This document shows positions 13,301 through 23,767 of a stretch of 64,000 nucleotides of DNA, piece after piece. Both the position numbers and the translations under genes were made by a program. The notes under the pieces are model-generated. The model ran no database searches, was not told the origin of the DNA, and was given only the letters and a program-made list of their open reading frames with translations. The DNA is taken from NCBI GenBank assembly GCA_010405405.1, contig MU004230.1, positions 2,005,744 to 2,069,743 on the forward strand. The letters are read 5' to 3'. The stretch's first letter is position 1, and each line of letters begins with the position of its first letter. Origin of the DNA: Microthyrium microscopicum (lineage: Eukaryota; Ascomycota; Dothideomycetes; Microthyriales; Microthyriaceae).

Positions 13301-14002
13301 TGGAAAAAGTACACCACCCTTGCCAACTACGAAAAGTATATTGCCATCATTGACGAGGGCGAAGAACGTACTCGCAAGATCAGCAATCAGCAAAAGATGC
13401 TGCGCAAGAAACTAGGCATGTATCGTGTCCCTCTTCAGCAGATGAAACTCAATTACACCGTCTCAACTACGAACAAGAAGGTGTATACCGAAGATGAAGA
13501 TCGCTTCATTCTCATCATGCTTGACAAGTATGGCATCGATACTGATGGTATCTATGACAAGATTCGGGATGAAATCCGCGAGTCGCCTGTCTTCCGCTTT
13601 GATTGGTTCTTTCTGAGCCGTACTGCCGTGGAGATCTCTCGTCGTTGCACCACTCTGCTCAACACTGTGGTCAAGGAGTTTGAGACTTCGAGCTCGAATG
13701 GAAAGATTGCTGCCCCTGCTACCAATGGCAAACGCAAGGCGGTCGAGGAGCCGTCCGATGAGGAGGAGGAGCAGCCGGCCAAGAAGAAGAGCAAAGGTGC
13801 TGCCAAGGTAAGTCCTGCATCATTTCAGTCTATGATAGTATATACTAACATGTTACAGAACAAAACTCTTGATGTGATTAAGGGTGGAAAAGGTAGCGGA
13901 AAGGGTAGTAAAGCTACATCAGCATCATCTTCACGAGCAGCCAGCGTCAGCTCTGCTGCGCCTACCAAAAAGTCTGCCAAGGGTCGAAAAAGCAAAGGCT
14001 AG
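10361..14002 (+). CDS. ISW1/ISW2-like: ISWI-family chromatin-remodelling ATPase
   Basis: ATP-dependent nucleosome-sliding motor of ISWI complexes, acting in the nucleus. Six exons: 10361-10474, 10570-10596, 10649-10786, 10841-13807, 13859-14002, where the fourth intron is 10787-10840, giving five coding exons in all and 1,129 residues, close to yeast Isw1 and Isw2. The helicase Walker A DEMGLGKT lies near residue 218, the DEAH box (IIIDEAHRIKNEE) near 320, and the RAHRIGQ motif of the C-terminal helicase lobe near 606. HAND, SANT (WNKRDFQQFVNGSAKYGRDN, about 865) and SLIDE-like regions follow, then a basic K/S-rich tail. The ATG at 10,361 was chosen because it leads through three short exons into RFRYLLGLTDLFRHF, conserved in ISWI proteins. 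Exon 2 is only 27 nt. The last intron is 51 nt with no in-frame stop. Whether it is closer to Isw1 or Isw2 was not resolved. Confidence 0.95.
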
Positions 14003-14453
14003 AGATGTGAAGGCTTGCGTTGCGAATATGAGACTCTTTTGAGGGCTTATTGTTCGACTACTACGATTGCATGTGCATGGCGTTCTTGGTTAGTCGGGGA
14101 CTCCACAGAAGGCATGGTTATGGGACTTTATAGACACGGAAATGTAAAAGTAGCGAAAATGATCACTGAATCGAGTATATGTATTAATCCAAGATTGATT
14201 GAAACTTGGCGCTTGAATCGACTATGCCTGGCTACAATAAGCCTAATAGAGTGTCCTGCCTGAAATTAGCTCTCTCTAAGAGAATATGGAAAATGCAGAA
14301 AGCCAAGATGCAAAAGTGCTTCAGTAATCAAAATTCTCGATCATTATTTTATCAGCCCCGTCTTGAAACATTTGGAAATTGATAAGATCATCATTCACAC
14401 GTGAATTGGAAGGGAGAGTTCGCTGACCTTTTAATCAAGTCTCATAGCCCATG
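14003..14453. other. Convergent intergenic spacer
   Basis: Holds the 3' ends of the ISWI gene and of the convergent RRM gene. No gene seen. Confidence 0.5.
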
Positions 14454-15578
14454 CTAATCAAGACTAATCTTCTTACCAGTCGCCTTGACCAAAGCGCCTG
14501 ATGCTTTGGCTGGCTTTGGACCCATTGTTGCATGACGTCTGCCTGTCTCCCAGGAGTTACCGCCAACAGGTCTCTCTTTGTCGTCTCGCCGTTTCTCTCG
14601 CCGCCGTTCATGTGCAGATGTATCTTTCTTCTTCACGAACTCCACCTTAGCAGCACCCTCACCAGCATCTTGCTCTCCATCCTCGCGTTTAGTCCCTTGA
14701 CCAAAACGGCGCTTATAACGCACCGACGCATCCTCAGCAAACTCGCACCGTAGTGTCCGGCCTTCTAGCTTATTGACCATCTTCCGTGTTTTAGACCTTG
14801 TTTTCGGGGCTTCGTCCTCGTCCTCATTCTCCACGCTAATCCACCCACGCACTGCCGCCGATGAAGCCTCAAGCTCAGCAAATGTCACCCAGGCATACCC
14901 CTTGCATTTGCCCGAGTCTTCGAACGTCGCCATGTGCACATTGACCACCTCGCCACACTGGCCAAAGTGCGTCTCCAGATCATCCTTCGTCGCATCGAAG
15001 CTAAGATTGCCTACAAAGATCCGCTTGCTCGGCGGCTTATCTGGACTGACAGGCTTGGCATCACCATCGGTTTTCTCCGGCCGACCTTCAAAGCTAGTAG
15101 CTTTCTTGATCAGTACGCGACGACCCATGATGAGCTGCTCGGACAGTGCAATGGCCGCGAGCATGGCCTCTTCGGTGGTGAAATCAAGGTAAGCAAAGCC
15201 CTTGTTTTTGGGCTTATTAGGAGTCTTGTTGGAGGCAGAGGGCGCGGGCATGTGTACGCGGGTGATGTGTTCGTCTTCAATGGCGGCATCTTTGCAGAAA
15301 AAGGTGCGCAGGTCCGCTTTGGCTACTGTCCATGGCAAATTGCCGACCCAAACGCCCCATTGACTGCGCGTTGCGTCTTTGCTGGGCTCTTGCTTGGAAG
15401 CAGTCTGGTCGAGGGTTGATTCGGGGTTGTCTTTGACTTTTTTGGCTTTGCGAGCCGCCTTTTTGGAGAGGGGTTCGGGGAGGTCGAGATCGATTTCGAG
15501 TTCGTTTTCGCCTTCATCTTCGACATCTTCGGCTTTGCGCTTGCGCTTGAGCTTTAGGGAATCGTCGGGGACTGTCAT
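14454..15578 (-). CDS. Two-RRM nucleolar RNA-binding protein (Nop13/Nop12-like)
   Basis: A single-exon gene of 374 residues. An acidic and lysine-rich N-terminus with nuclear-signal-like stretches (KLKRKRK, KKAARKAKK) precedes two RNA recognition motifs. RRM1 has RNP2 VWVGNL at about 76 and RNP1 KGFAYLDF at about 126; RRM2 has RNP2 IFVGNL at about 187 and RNP1 KGYAWVTF near 223. A basic C-terminal tail follows. This order and length fit the yeast Nop13/Nop12 group of pre-ribosomal nucleolar proteins. The start MTVPDD was preferred over an in-frame ATG 25 codons upstream because the extension is unlike relatives and lies in leader-like sequence. It converges with the ISWI gene. The exact orthologue (Nop13 or Nop12) is inferred. 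Confidence 0.8.
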   Translation of the reverse strand: MTVPDDSLKLKRKRKAEDVEDEGENELEIDLDLPEPLSKKAARKAKKVKDNPESTLDQTASKQEPSKDATRSQWGVWVGNLPWTVAKADLRTFFCKDAAIEDEHITRVHMPAPSASNKTPNKPKNKGFAYLDFTTEEAMLAAIALSEQLIMGRRVLIKKATSFEGRPEKTDGDAKPVSPDKPPSKRIFVGNLSFDATKDDLETHFGQCGEVVNVHMATFEDSGKCKGYAWVTFAELEASSAAVRGWISVENEDEDEAPKTRSKTRKMVNKLEGRTLRCEFAEDASVRYKRRFGQGTKREDGEQDAGEGAAKVEFVKKKDTSAHERRREKRRDDKERPVGGNSWETGRRHATMGPKPAKASGALVKATGKKISLD

Positions 15579-17208
15579 GACGGGCAGTGTTGGGTGGACG
15601 GACAAAGGATGGCTGGGCTGGAAATTTTGGAAGTTGCGCAAAATCAAAGCCAAAAAAAAATGTGAGGGGAGTTTGAGAAAGCAGCCAATTAGCGTAGATA
15701 TAACGCTAGCAAACTATGAATATGATTGGCCAAATGGTCAAGAAAAATCATCGATTTTCATTGGTCGACTTTATGTGCAATGGTGATAATATCAGATAAT
15801 TTCGAATTCAATTATCATGGTATTGGACAACATAATGCGGATAGGGCTCCAAGAATAGTGTTGAGAGGAAAGTGATTTTTCTTCTATTCATAATAATAAC
15901 TGTCAAATACACCCAAGTATTCAGAGGCCCTGCGCAAAACATTCCTGAAGGTTGAGGTGTAATACTTCATTGCTCCGCCGATAATCTGTTCCATTTACTT
16001 GATTGACAAAGATCCAGGTTTTGGTTATGGTATACGTCGTATCATATTAAATTCGCTCTTTTCTTTAGCAATTTTCATGTGTAGGCTTTGAAGAAGTTTT
16101 TCGTTCTTTATTCTGCTAAATGAAGGTACAAAAGTTGAAGATGGACTCTTCAAATCAAGAACAAGTGTGTGAGAACATCCTTGTTCAGTTCAAGTTCATA
16201 TGCTTGGTATATTTCGGCGAACTGTGATTCAGCTCGATAAATACAACTCGAGCCCCCGTACGTCCATAATACAATCGTGGCGGAACAGAAGCCGCTGGGC
16301 TGTTCGTTCTGATACACTTTCTATCCATCTAGAAAGTGGTTGTAGCATGAAGTTTGTGTTTGCTAATCCCCTGGTTATCGAAGTTATTGGGATAAGTACT
16401 TAAGTAGTTAATTTTGTATCAGCTACCTCTTAAATGCCAGTATTGCCTTAACGTGCCAGGACCAGATGCATTGTCTAATCGACGAAGGGCTTATTCGACC
16501 ATAGGATGCTCTGGGTGCTGGAACGTCTCTGAGTAAGCTTGTAGAATCGGAGCACCAATTGCTTTATCTGAGACCAATGAAGGTTTTTATGGCTGGACAC
16601 TCGTGTATCTGCCTCGTATTACTTCTTAGCATGGAAAAGAGCCAAGAACAAAGGGCACTCTCGTACCCACTATAAGGGACTTGTATAGTAAATCCCTATT
16701 ATCTACCAATGAGTAACTGATTCTTTGTTGTGTGGACCTTCAATAAGATTTCATTCTCCAGCCTTCCTATAGTTAGGAATTCAATGCTAGCCCCCGGAGC
16801 AACTAGTTGCTTTGTTAGGTTTCTTTGTGCTGGTGGAATGTTGCACGCTCTTTGTTCAGGAATGGACCAGCCACTACCCTCTTTATACTGTAGAACAACT
16901 GTTTATGTGCGATTGGTTCTTTGTACGAAGCTCTCTGGCTTCTGAGGCACACATTCCAAGAAATACACCGTGGCTGGTATACTTTCTCTGACTTCTGAGG
17001 CCGTATATATTTCTCCTGCAGACTGGCCTGAGGCTTTTCCTCCCATCAAACTGAAAGCATACATTGTACTTGTCTAAGAATTGTCTTCAAGATATTCTTT
17101 CGCAAACAAACTACTCCGCAAGCCCAGACTCTTCACTCTTCCTTGTGTTTGTTGGTGGCTCGAGTCATTACGACTTCGCAACCAATCACTCTCAACACCT
17201 TCTCTACA
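15579..17208. other. Long intergenic region upstream of wetA
   Basis: About 1.6 kb with no supported gene. It serves the leftward RRM gene and the rightward wetA gene. The last 150 bp are C/T-rich and look like a long leader. A long upstream region suits a developmentally controlled gene, but no specific binding site is claimed. Confidence 0.5.
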
Positions 17209-18918
17209 ATGGCTTTCTTTCCACAACCCCTTCCACTTCGTCCCTTCCAAAAAGCTTTGACTTTGGACGAGAACTTCGACGACATTTTCAATGACTTTAT
17301 CAATTCTGAATCCATCGACATTCCCTTGACGAATGACGCTCATTCGGGGAACACTCCTCATCACCTCAATAAGCCCGAGCCAACCAAACCCAATCAACAC
17401 TTGGCTGATACCTCCATAATACTTTCAAATAATGTTTTCGATGATGCGGCCATCGAATCAAAACTCTGGAAGGCACTTCAACATTTTGCCGACGAGGACA
17501 ACGAGGCCGCCTTGTCTTCGCCCTCAAAAGCTTTTCGGCCTAATGAACGACCACCGGTTGCTGAGGCTGATGTCCACAGCCTCGCGCCTTACCAACCCGA
17601 TCTCTCTGAAATATCATCTCATGCCCCGCTTGATGATTTTCTTCCATCTCCTCCTCAATCTCCACATACATCACCATCACTCCCTCTGTCACATCAATTT
17701 GGTTCTCTCGCAATTCGACGAAGAAACCAAACTCCACCATCAAAAACAACCTCGAGAATACAAAAGTCCCCACGGACGCCAGGCTATTCACCCAAAATGA
17801 AGACCCAAAGCAATAGATCTGCGGAATGGGGCAGAAGAATGGCAGGTACTGATCCAATGCACATGAATTTTCAGCACATGGGCGGGGACCAAATGATCTC
17901 ACCTCCTTCATCAGCATCTTACAAACAAGAACAATTCTCCGACGCTTTGGAGCTCGACTCCACAAGACAACAGCTGGTATCGCCTCTTCCCACTGGTTAC
18001 GGCGGGCACCCAAATACACCCGTGTCTATGCCCTTTTTTGACGAACGATCCACATCAGGATCATCTTTGAGTTCAAACGAAGCATCAAACTATGCCGTCT
18101 CAGCTATGCCATCGGGAATGCTCAACTCGTCCACTTCTCCGCAAATTGCCCGTCTCATGACAGCCGAAAGTGGGTTTCAGGCTGACGACGAATGGTGGAG
18201 TACAGACAGCAGTGCAGAAATACCACAAAACGGGCCTCACAATATGGCAGACAAGTCTGGCCTAGGAATTCTCGGCCTTTCAAACAGCAATCCAGCCTGT
18301 TTACCGATGGCCCAGCCCATCGGCCCCTCTCACCAAGCCTCCCGACCGATGCCAATCGGCTCGCGACCCACGCCAAATACCATTGCCCCGGCATCCCTCA
18401 TGGTAAATGGCTCTGACCGAGCACCACCTTCCGCCTATTCAGCGTCAGCCTCGTCGTCTGCACTTCCCTATTGCGCTCCTCTACCAATATACGAACCAGC
18501 CCGGTGGCCCACCCAACTCCATAATGGTAGCCCATATGCTCCCTATCCCAATAACCGCCTTGCCCAGCAGCAATTTCCACGCGCTATGCTCAGGCAGCAA
18601 TCGCGCTCACCTCAGCCAATGCATCGTCGAAACAAATCAACCTCGCAATTGCGACGAAGAAGCCAAGGTGCACCGGCCAAGAGCCCACGCCATGCGAGTA
18701 TGGGATTTGTCAATTTCACACCCAGCGACAGTGCCAAAATCCTCACTGGCGTTGCGCCGAGTGGAAGCTCCAAGACCAAGGCCAGGAGAGAAAAGGAAGC
18801 AGCAGACAAGCGACGAAAGCAGCTCGAAGTCGCAACCAAGGCAGTCGAGCGAGCAGGCGGAGATGTCACAATGTTTGTGCGAGAAACACTGATGGCTGGG
18901 GCGATGGAGGGCGTATGA
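17209..18918 (+). CDS. wetA: WetA-type developmental regulator
   Basis: WetA governs the late phase of conidium formation, notably spore-wall maturation, in Aspergillus. This single-exon gene gives 569 residues, similar to the 555 of A. nidulans WetA. Two ends identify it: an N-terminal segment ENFDDIFNDFINSES, like the NDLFNQYVNM region of WetA, and a C-terminal block from about residue 500 with KILTGVAPSGSSKTKARREK followed by a basic helix and AGGDV. Between them lies a long low-complexity stretch rich in S, P, N and Q, typical of the family. The start MAFFPQPLPL is preferred over an in-frame ATG 22 codons upstream, since the Met at 17,209 has context TACAATGG and the upstream extension has no likeness to WetA. 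Targets cannot be judged here. Confidence 0.8.
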   Translation: MAFFPQPLPLRPFQKALTLDENFDDIFNDFINSESIDIPLTNDAHSGNTPHHLNKPEPTKPNQHLADTSIILSNNVFDDAAIESKLWKALQHFADEDNEAALSSPSKAFRPNERPPVAEADVHSLAPYQPDLSEISSHAPLDDFLPSPPQSPHTSPSLPLSHQFGSLAIRRRNQTPPSKTTSRIQKSPRTPGYSPKMKTQSNRSAEWGRRMAGTDPMHMNFQHMGGDQMISPPSSASYKQEQFSDALELDSTRQQLVSPLPTGYGGHPNTPVSMPFFDERSTSGSSLSSNEASNYAVSAMPSGMLNSSTSPQIARLMTAESGFQADDEWWSTDSSAEIPQNGPHNMADKSGLGILGLSNSNPACLPMAQPIGPSHQASRPMPIGSRPTPNTIAPASLMVNGSDRAPPSAYSASASSSALPYCAPLPIYEPARWPTQLHNGSPYAPYPNNRLAQQQFPRAMLRQQSRSPQPMHRRNKSTSQLRRRSQGAPAKSPRHASMGFVNFTPSDSAKILTGVAPSGSSKTKARREKEAADKRRKQLEVATKAVERAGGDVTMFVRETLMAGAMEGV

Positions 18919-19577
18919 GAAAGATGCATGTACATGGGGCATGGGGTGGTAGCACTGATTTGTGTTATTCGCACTTAGTTTTCGCTTCTCCACTGGTCGA
19001 TAAAATTTAATGACTTTTTACCTTTTGAATCTGCCTTTTCTTGTCCTTATTTCCAGTGATGAATGGTGGAGTTTGAGCCGCTTCGCTCTCGCCAAATCTT
19101 ATATGTGTTGTCGATTGGTTCAGATATGAGGCTGAGTTGTGGGCTCTTGTCTAGTAAAATTAGCTACATGATTTAGTGCGACTCCTTCCGGTCAGAAATG
19201 CTATAGGCCAGAACATAGATGGCTCGACTTGGGTCAGAAATTACACCTTGCAACGCGTCAACTGACAAGATAAGTATGCATACTAGGTTGATATCTGATG
19301 GCCTCGATCGGCAATCATGCCCAAAAGAGTCTATAGCGTTGATAGAAACTTTGTGGATGAGTTGTGATGTTCAGCCTGATGGATGGAGGTTAGATCAAAG
19401 ATCAGATCTCGAGAATGGCGATGAGAGCCGCGCGCCTCATGTCGCTTATGGTAACCAATCATGCTAACACCCCGAACAAGCCCCTGGCCACGCGAAGCTT
19501 TACAAAGTCCCAATTGTAAAAGTGTCAATCTCACCTCCTTTGCACTCAACTAATTCCCACAATCTCCCATACACAAA
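18919..19577. other. Intergenic, upstream of ERV25
   Basis: No gene recognised. The 100 bp before 19,578 are C/A/T-rich leader-like sequence. Confidence 0.5.
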
Positions 19578-20406
19578 ATGTCGAATCTCATACGGCTTTG
19601 CAGCTTTCTGCTACTCCTACTTGCCATTCCTCTCGCATCAGCCCTCAAACTAGACGTTGTTGCGCACCAAGGATGGGAATCCAAATCCAAGGAGCGATGC
19701 ATCCGTAACTTTGTTGCAAAAGATCAACTCGTTGTTGTCACAGCCATCATTGATGGTGCGCGAGGGGACGGACAGCAACTTAACATGCATGTATGTTTGC
19801 GTCATTGGAACTTTCATCGCGAACACAACTGTTTACTAACTGGCGATAGATTCGCGACGCTGTTGGCAACGACTATCATAAGCCCAAGGATGTAGTTGGC
19901 GAGAACCGATACGCTTTCACATCACACTCCGACTCTGCATTTGATGTTTGCTTCGAAAACTTGATAGTCGGTAGTACGTTCGAGATTATCCCTCTTCCCA
20001 TGTTTTTGCTAACAATGGTAGCAGCATCACACCACGGTACACCACCTTCGCGACACGTCGAACTCGATGTAGATATTGGCGCAGACGCCAAGGACTGGTC
20101 CGCGATACAAGCAGATGAGAAACTGAAGCCCGTAGAGAGTGAACTGCGAAGAATGGAAGAGATTGTTGCCGAGATTGTTTCAGAGATGGACTACCTCCGC
20201 GGCCGCGAAATGAAGCTCAGAGATACCAACGAGAGCACCAATGAACGTGTCAAGTGGTTTGCCATTGGCACCATGAGCATTCTGATGGCACTGGGCGCCT
20301 GGCAGATTGTCTACCTTCGCGCATACTTCAGGTTTGTTCCTTCCTTTCCCTTATGCCTACAAAGTAGTCAAGCTAACCAAACACCAGATCCAAGCATCTT
20401 ATATAA
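19578..20406 (+). CDS. ERV25: p24/EMP24 cargo receptor Erv25
   Basis: p24-family type I membrane protein of COPII vesicles that shuttles between ER and Golgi. Exons 19578-19790, 19850-19970, 20025-20331 and 20388-20406 give 219 residues (yeast Erv25 has 211). Signal peptide [14 protein letters not shown] is followed by the lumenal GOLD domain with its two cysteines (ERCIRNF and DVCFENL), a coiled-coil stretch ([19 protein letters not shown]), one membrane helix ([20 protein letters not shown]) and a short cytosolic tail YFRSKHLI. That tail, completed by a 19-nt last exon, is the expected Erv25 form. The second intron, 54 nt, has no in-frame stop, so the start and frame are unaffected if it is retained. 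Confidence 0.93.
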
Positions 20407-20725
20407 GCGTCGCCTTTGTCGTTATCTACGTGTAAACAATGTTTTAGCGGGTTGGCTAGAGAGGGTTTCGCCAATGGCATGACTGGCGTTACGGGGATCG
20501 AACTAATGCCAATAACTGCATAATACTCCTTCGCATGCACAGCAAATACGTGTGAAAGGAGACTGTACTATCACAAATTTTACTTCTCTGTCATCTTTTA
20601 CCCTGTTTCGACCTATTGTGCTTGCGACTTTTTGCGAGCACAAGGAGTCCGGGATCGCATATCTTCCGAGACAATATTCCGGTGTTCAACTATATCTATA
20701 TCGTCTGTGTTGGCTAATACACACA
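20407..20725. other. Short convergent spacer
   Basis: 3' flanks of ERV25 and of the leftward HAD hydrolase gene. Nothing else seen. Confidence 0.5.
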
Positions 20726-21852
20726 CTATAGAAGATCAAGTACAGCTTTTTTATCTTCCTTCGACGTTGATTTCCATATCTTGTTCTCCATAAAGTTAGA
20801 CCGAGAGAAGAAGCCCCTGTCCAAAACCTCTATCAAGTCATCCAGCTGTCTGATGACAAAGTCGGTGTTTTCATGATCAGCCAAATGAGCATTCACATCA
20901 TTAACCAACAGGACCGTTGCACTTCCTGCCGCTCGACCGGCTGCCATGTCGTCGATAGAGTCTCCTACCATGATCAGGTTCTCAGCCGATGCAAGGTCCC
21001 ACTGCTTTGCTATGTGCAAAATTCCAGCTGGGCTTGGCTTTGGAGGTCGAAACTCTCTTGTTATGATGGGATGAAACTTGTGCTCTGGAAGAAACTTCTC
21101 TAGAAGATGATTTACTGGCATACTGTAATCGTTAGCAACTTAGCATCGCTAAGGATTGGAGCTATCTTGACTTACTCAAAGTTCCGTGTGCAAATGCCCA
21201 TTTTCATATTCTTTGTTGTCAGATAGGTCATTAGCGTTACCAGTCCAGGCTGTGGCTTTTGCGATGTCATGGCTGTTCTTTCGATTTTTCTGATTGATTC
21301 CATAGCATCTTCTTGCTTTGCAGCTGGCAGGGCGTATATGTGGTCTAGGATGTCGGTTGGCTTTGTGATACCCAAGGCCTCCCTAAAGTCGAATCGTCAG
21401 GACGCCAGTCACTGCAAATTTTCTTGCGACCCCGTTATTCTATCTTACCTCATTTCAGCAAACATATAATTTTGTGGTTCGCCTACAATTATGTGTTAGT
21501 GGTTTTTCCAAGGAGCGCCCCAATTGACCGCTTATTCGAGCACGGAAGAGGTGTTGAGCTCCAATAACAAATGTCATCCAAGAAGCATGGATTCGAACAG
21601 CTCAACTCCTCGCTAGCCTCAAGGAATTGGTTAGGATAATGGAATGCATCAAAACTTACACAAAGTGCCATCCACATCAAATACAATGCCGGCCAGCTTT
21701 GGTGCTCCACTATCTTCGACATCTCCATCCTTGAGAGGCGCGAACCTTCTCGGCCTTTTGCTCATTGCAGCTAGAATTGATGCTCGACTTGAAAAACTCC
21801 GATTGAAAAGGTTTGAATTGCTAGCAAGTTTAGATTTCGAAGCCAGGAACAT
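20726..21852 (-). CDS. HAD-superfamily hydrolase
   Basis: Probable phosphatase of the haloacid dehalogenase superfamily. Four exons, 21852-21660, 21482-21449, 21382-21176 and 21122-20726, give 276 residues. Motif I is DVDGT at residues 59-63 with both catalytic aspartates; it continues as LCEPQNYMF across the first intron. The PPKPSP lysine region and the acidic motif GDSIDDMAAGRAAG close the fold, in the order expected for the family. Exon 2 is only 34 nt but restores the conserved motif I flank. The first 48 residues (MFLASKSKLASNSNLFNRSF) are basic and serine-rich and could be a mitochondrial signal; initiation at Met30 would remove most of it. The substrate is unknown. Confidence 0.85.
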
Positions 21853-22135
21853 GTCTTGTGCTAGGTGTGGCCCAAATGCGGAACACTACAGGATGCATGA
21901 CATGCATCAAAAAGCACGCCAAGAGATTTTCAACTTCTCTGAGATAAATTCCATAATGAACAGGAAATTTTATGCTATTACCAGATTCAAATTCTGAAAA
22001 CAATCACGAACCTTCTCTTTGGACACGCCAATAGAATTATCAAAATCGTACAAACAGGGAAAGAAGGACATCAGATTGTGCTGTTCATAGGATAATCATT
22101 ACTATTAATTTCGAGCTGTTGATATATATCACTAA

Positions 22136-23767
22136 TCAGATCGTGTACCTAAAGCCATCTGCACCCTCGATCACCTTTTCTCCTCTTTCTTGCTTCTTGT
22201 TTTGAAAGTGGAAGTATACGCTTAGTACACCAACAATGAGAATGACAATCAACTGGCTGGCAATGCATGCGTAAAGGCCTGGATGGTATGCCGGTGCGTC
22301 TTGACTGCGGAAGACAAGCGAACCGATGATACCTCCAATACCGCCGAATCCGACAAGAGTCGCAGAGCAGAAGGCACGCTTCCAGTGACCACGAATGTTG
22401 TTGGCCTATCGGTTTGTTAGATCAAGAGCTTGGAAACGCTGATGTGTAGACTTACTTGATAGGTCAGAACAGCCGGAATGTTCGCGTTGGCGCCCATGGT
22501 GGTCAAAAAGACGGCAAAGTAGCGAACACTTGACGATTTGGCCCAGCCCATAACTGGAAGACCGATAAGGCACAGAACCGCATTGAATGCGATCAAAGGA
22601 CCTCGGATCCGCCATCTATCACCAACATAGCCGCTGGCATACATCAAAATACCCGCAGCGGCATATGGTGGTGCAGTAAGGCACTGAGTAACTCCAACGG
22701 AATAGCCGAGTCCACGGTTGAGAATGATGGGTAGGAAATATGCTAGAGCATAGCTGACTGTGGTCGTCATACCGAAGATCATTGCGAAGCCCCAAATCTT
22801 CCAGTCGAGTGCTGGACCAAGAAACTTCTTCAGTGCCCACTTCTCGGTAACAGCGTCAGATCGATCTGCGTTAACTCGGGCAAGAACGAATTGCGTTTCT
22901 CGGGCGGTCAGGAATCCCCAATTTCGGCGGTTGCTGTCGGGGAAATCTACAATGAATATGTAGGTGTAGACGCCGACTAGGCAACTGAGAACACCCTGAC
23001 TGCGTCAGTATCGATAGAATGTGTCGTGGTGCTTAGTTACTAACCTCTATAATAAAGATCCAGCTCCATCCACCAAGGCCTTGTAGTCCTGCCATTTGCA
23101 TGATGCCGAACGCCATGATACCAGAGACAGCAGACGCCAGGGAGCCGATAATGTAAAAGACTGAGTATCTCTTCTGGACTTCATACCGCACATACCAAGT
23201 TGAGAGAAGATATACCGATCCAGGAAAGAAACCAGCTTCAAGAATACCCAAAACTACTCGAAGTGCAGCCATACTTTGCCAGTTCTTGATGAAGCCCATT
23301 CCAATCATAATTACGCCCCACGAGAAGACTATGGTCGACAAAAACACTCGAGGACCAATTTTCTTGATGAGGATGGTTGATGGGAACTGAAAGACGATGT
23401 ATGTGCAAAAGAAGACCAGCGTAATGATTGAGTACCGCTCACCTATTTCGAGGCCAAGAGCTTTTGACATGCTAATGTTCGTCAGATTTTAAGTTCAACT
23501 TCATGTAAGGAGAACTTACCCAGCAATGTTGGCAGCCGACAGATTGGTACGATCCATTAGACTGACGCAGTACGCTAAACCGACAGTGAAAACGAGACGT
23601 CTGTCGATACGATGCATAATTTTGCTCTCCTCCTCCTTCGTGAACTCTGAAAGTATCGCATCATCGGGTCCAAAATCGCTATCTGCGCTCTTCTGTTTAG
23701 AGCTCAACTCCCCGTCATAAGCATTGATATGCTTCTCTGCCAAAGCGCGATCCAACCCGGCGTCCAT
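22136..23767 (-). CDS. MFS transporter, Dal5-like anion:cation symporter family
   Basis: Plasma-membrane carrier of the major facilitator superfamily. Exons 23767-23520, 23471-23045, 22995-22456 and 22405-22136 give 494 residues. A charged cytosolic N-terminus ends in KIMHRIDRRLVFTVGLAYCVSLMDRTNLSAANIAG, whose D-R-x-N-x-x-x-A-x-x-A-G pattern is typical of the allantoate/nicotinate permease group. About twelve hydrophobic segments follow, including FQFPSTILIKKIGPR and a C-terminal pair after ANNIRGHWKR. Relatives carry allantoate, nicotinic acid, biotin or sugar acids, so the substrate cannot be named. ATG 23,767 is the first in frame. It is transcribed away from the neighbouring TRM4 3' end. 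Confidence 0.9.
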
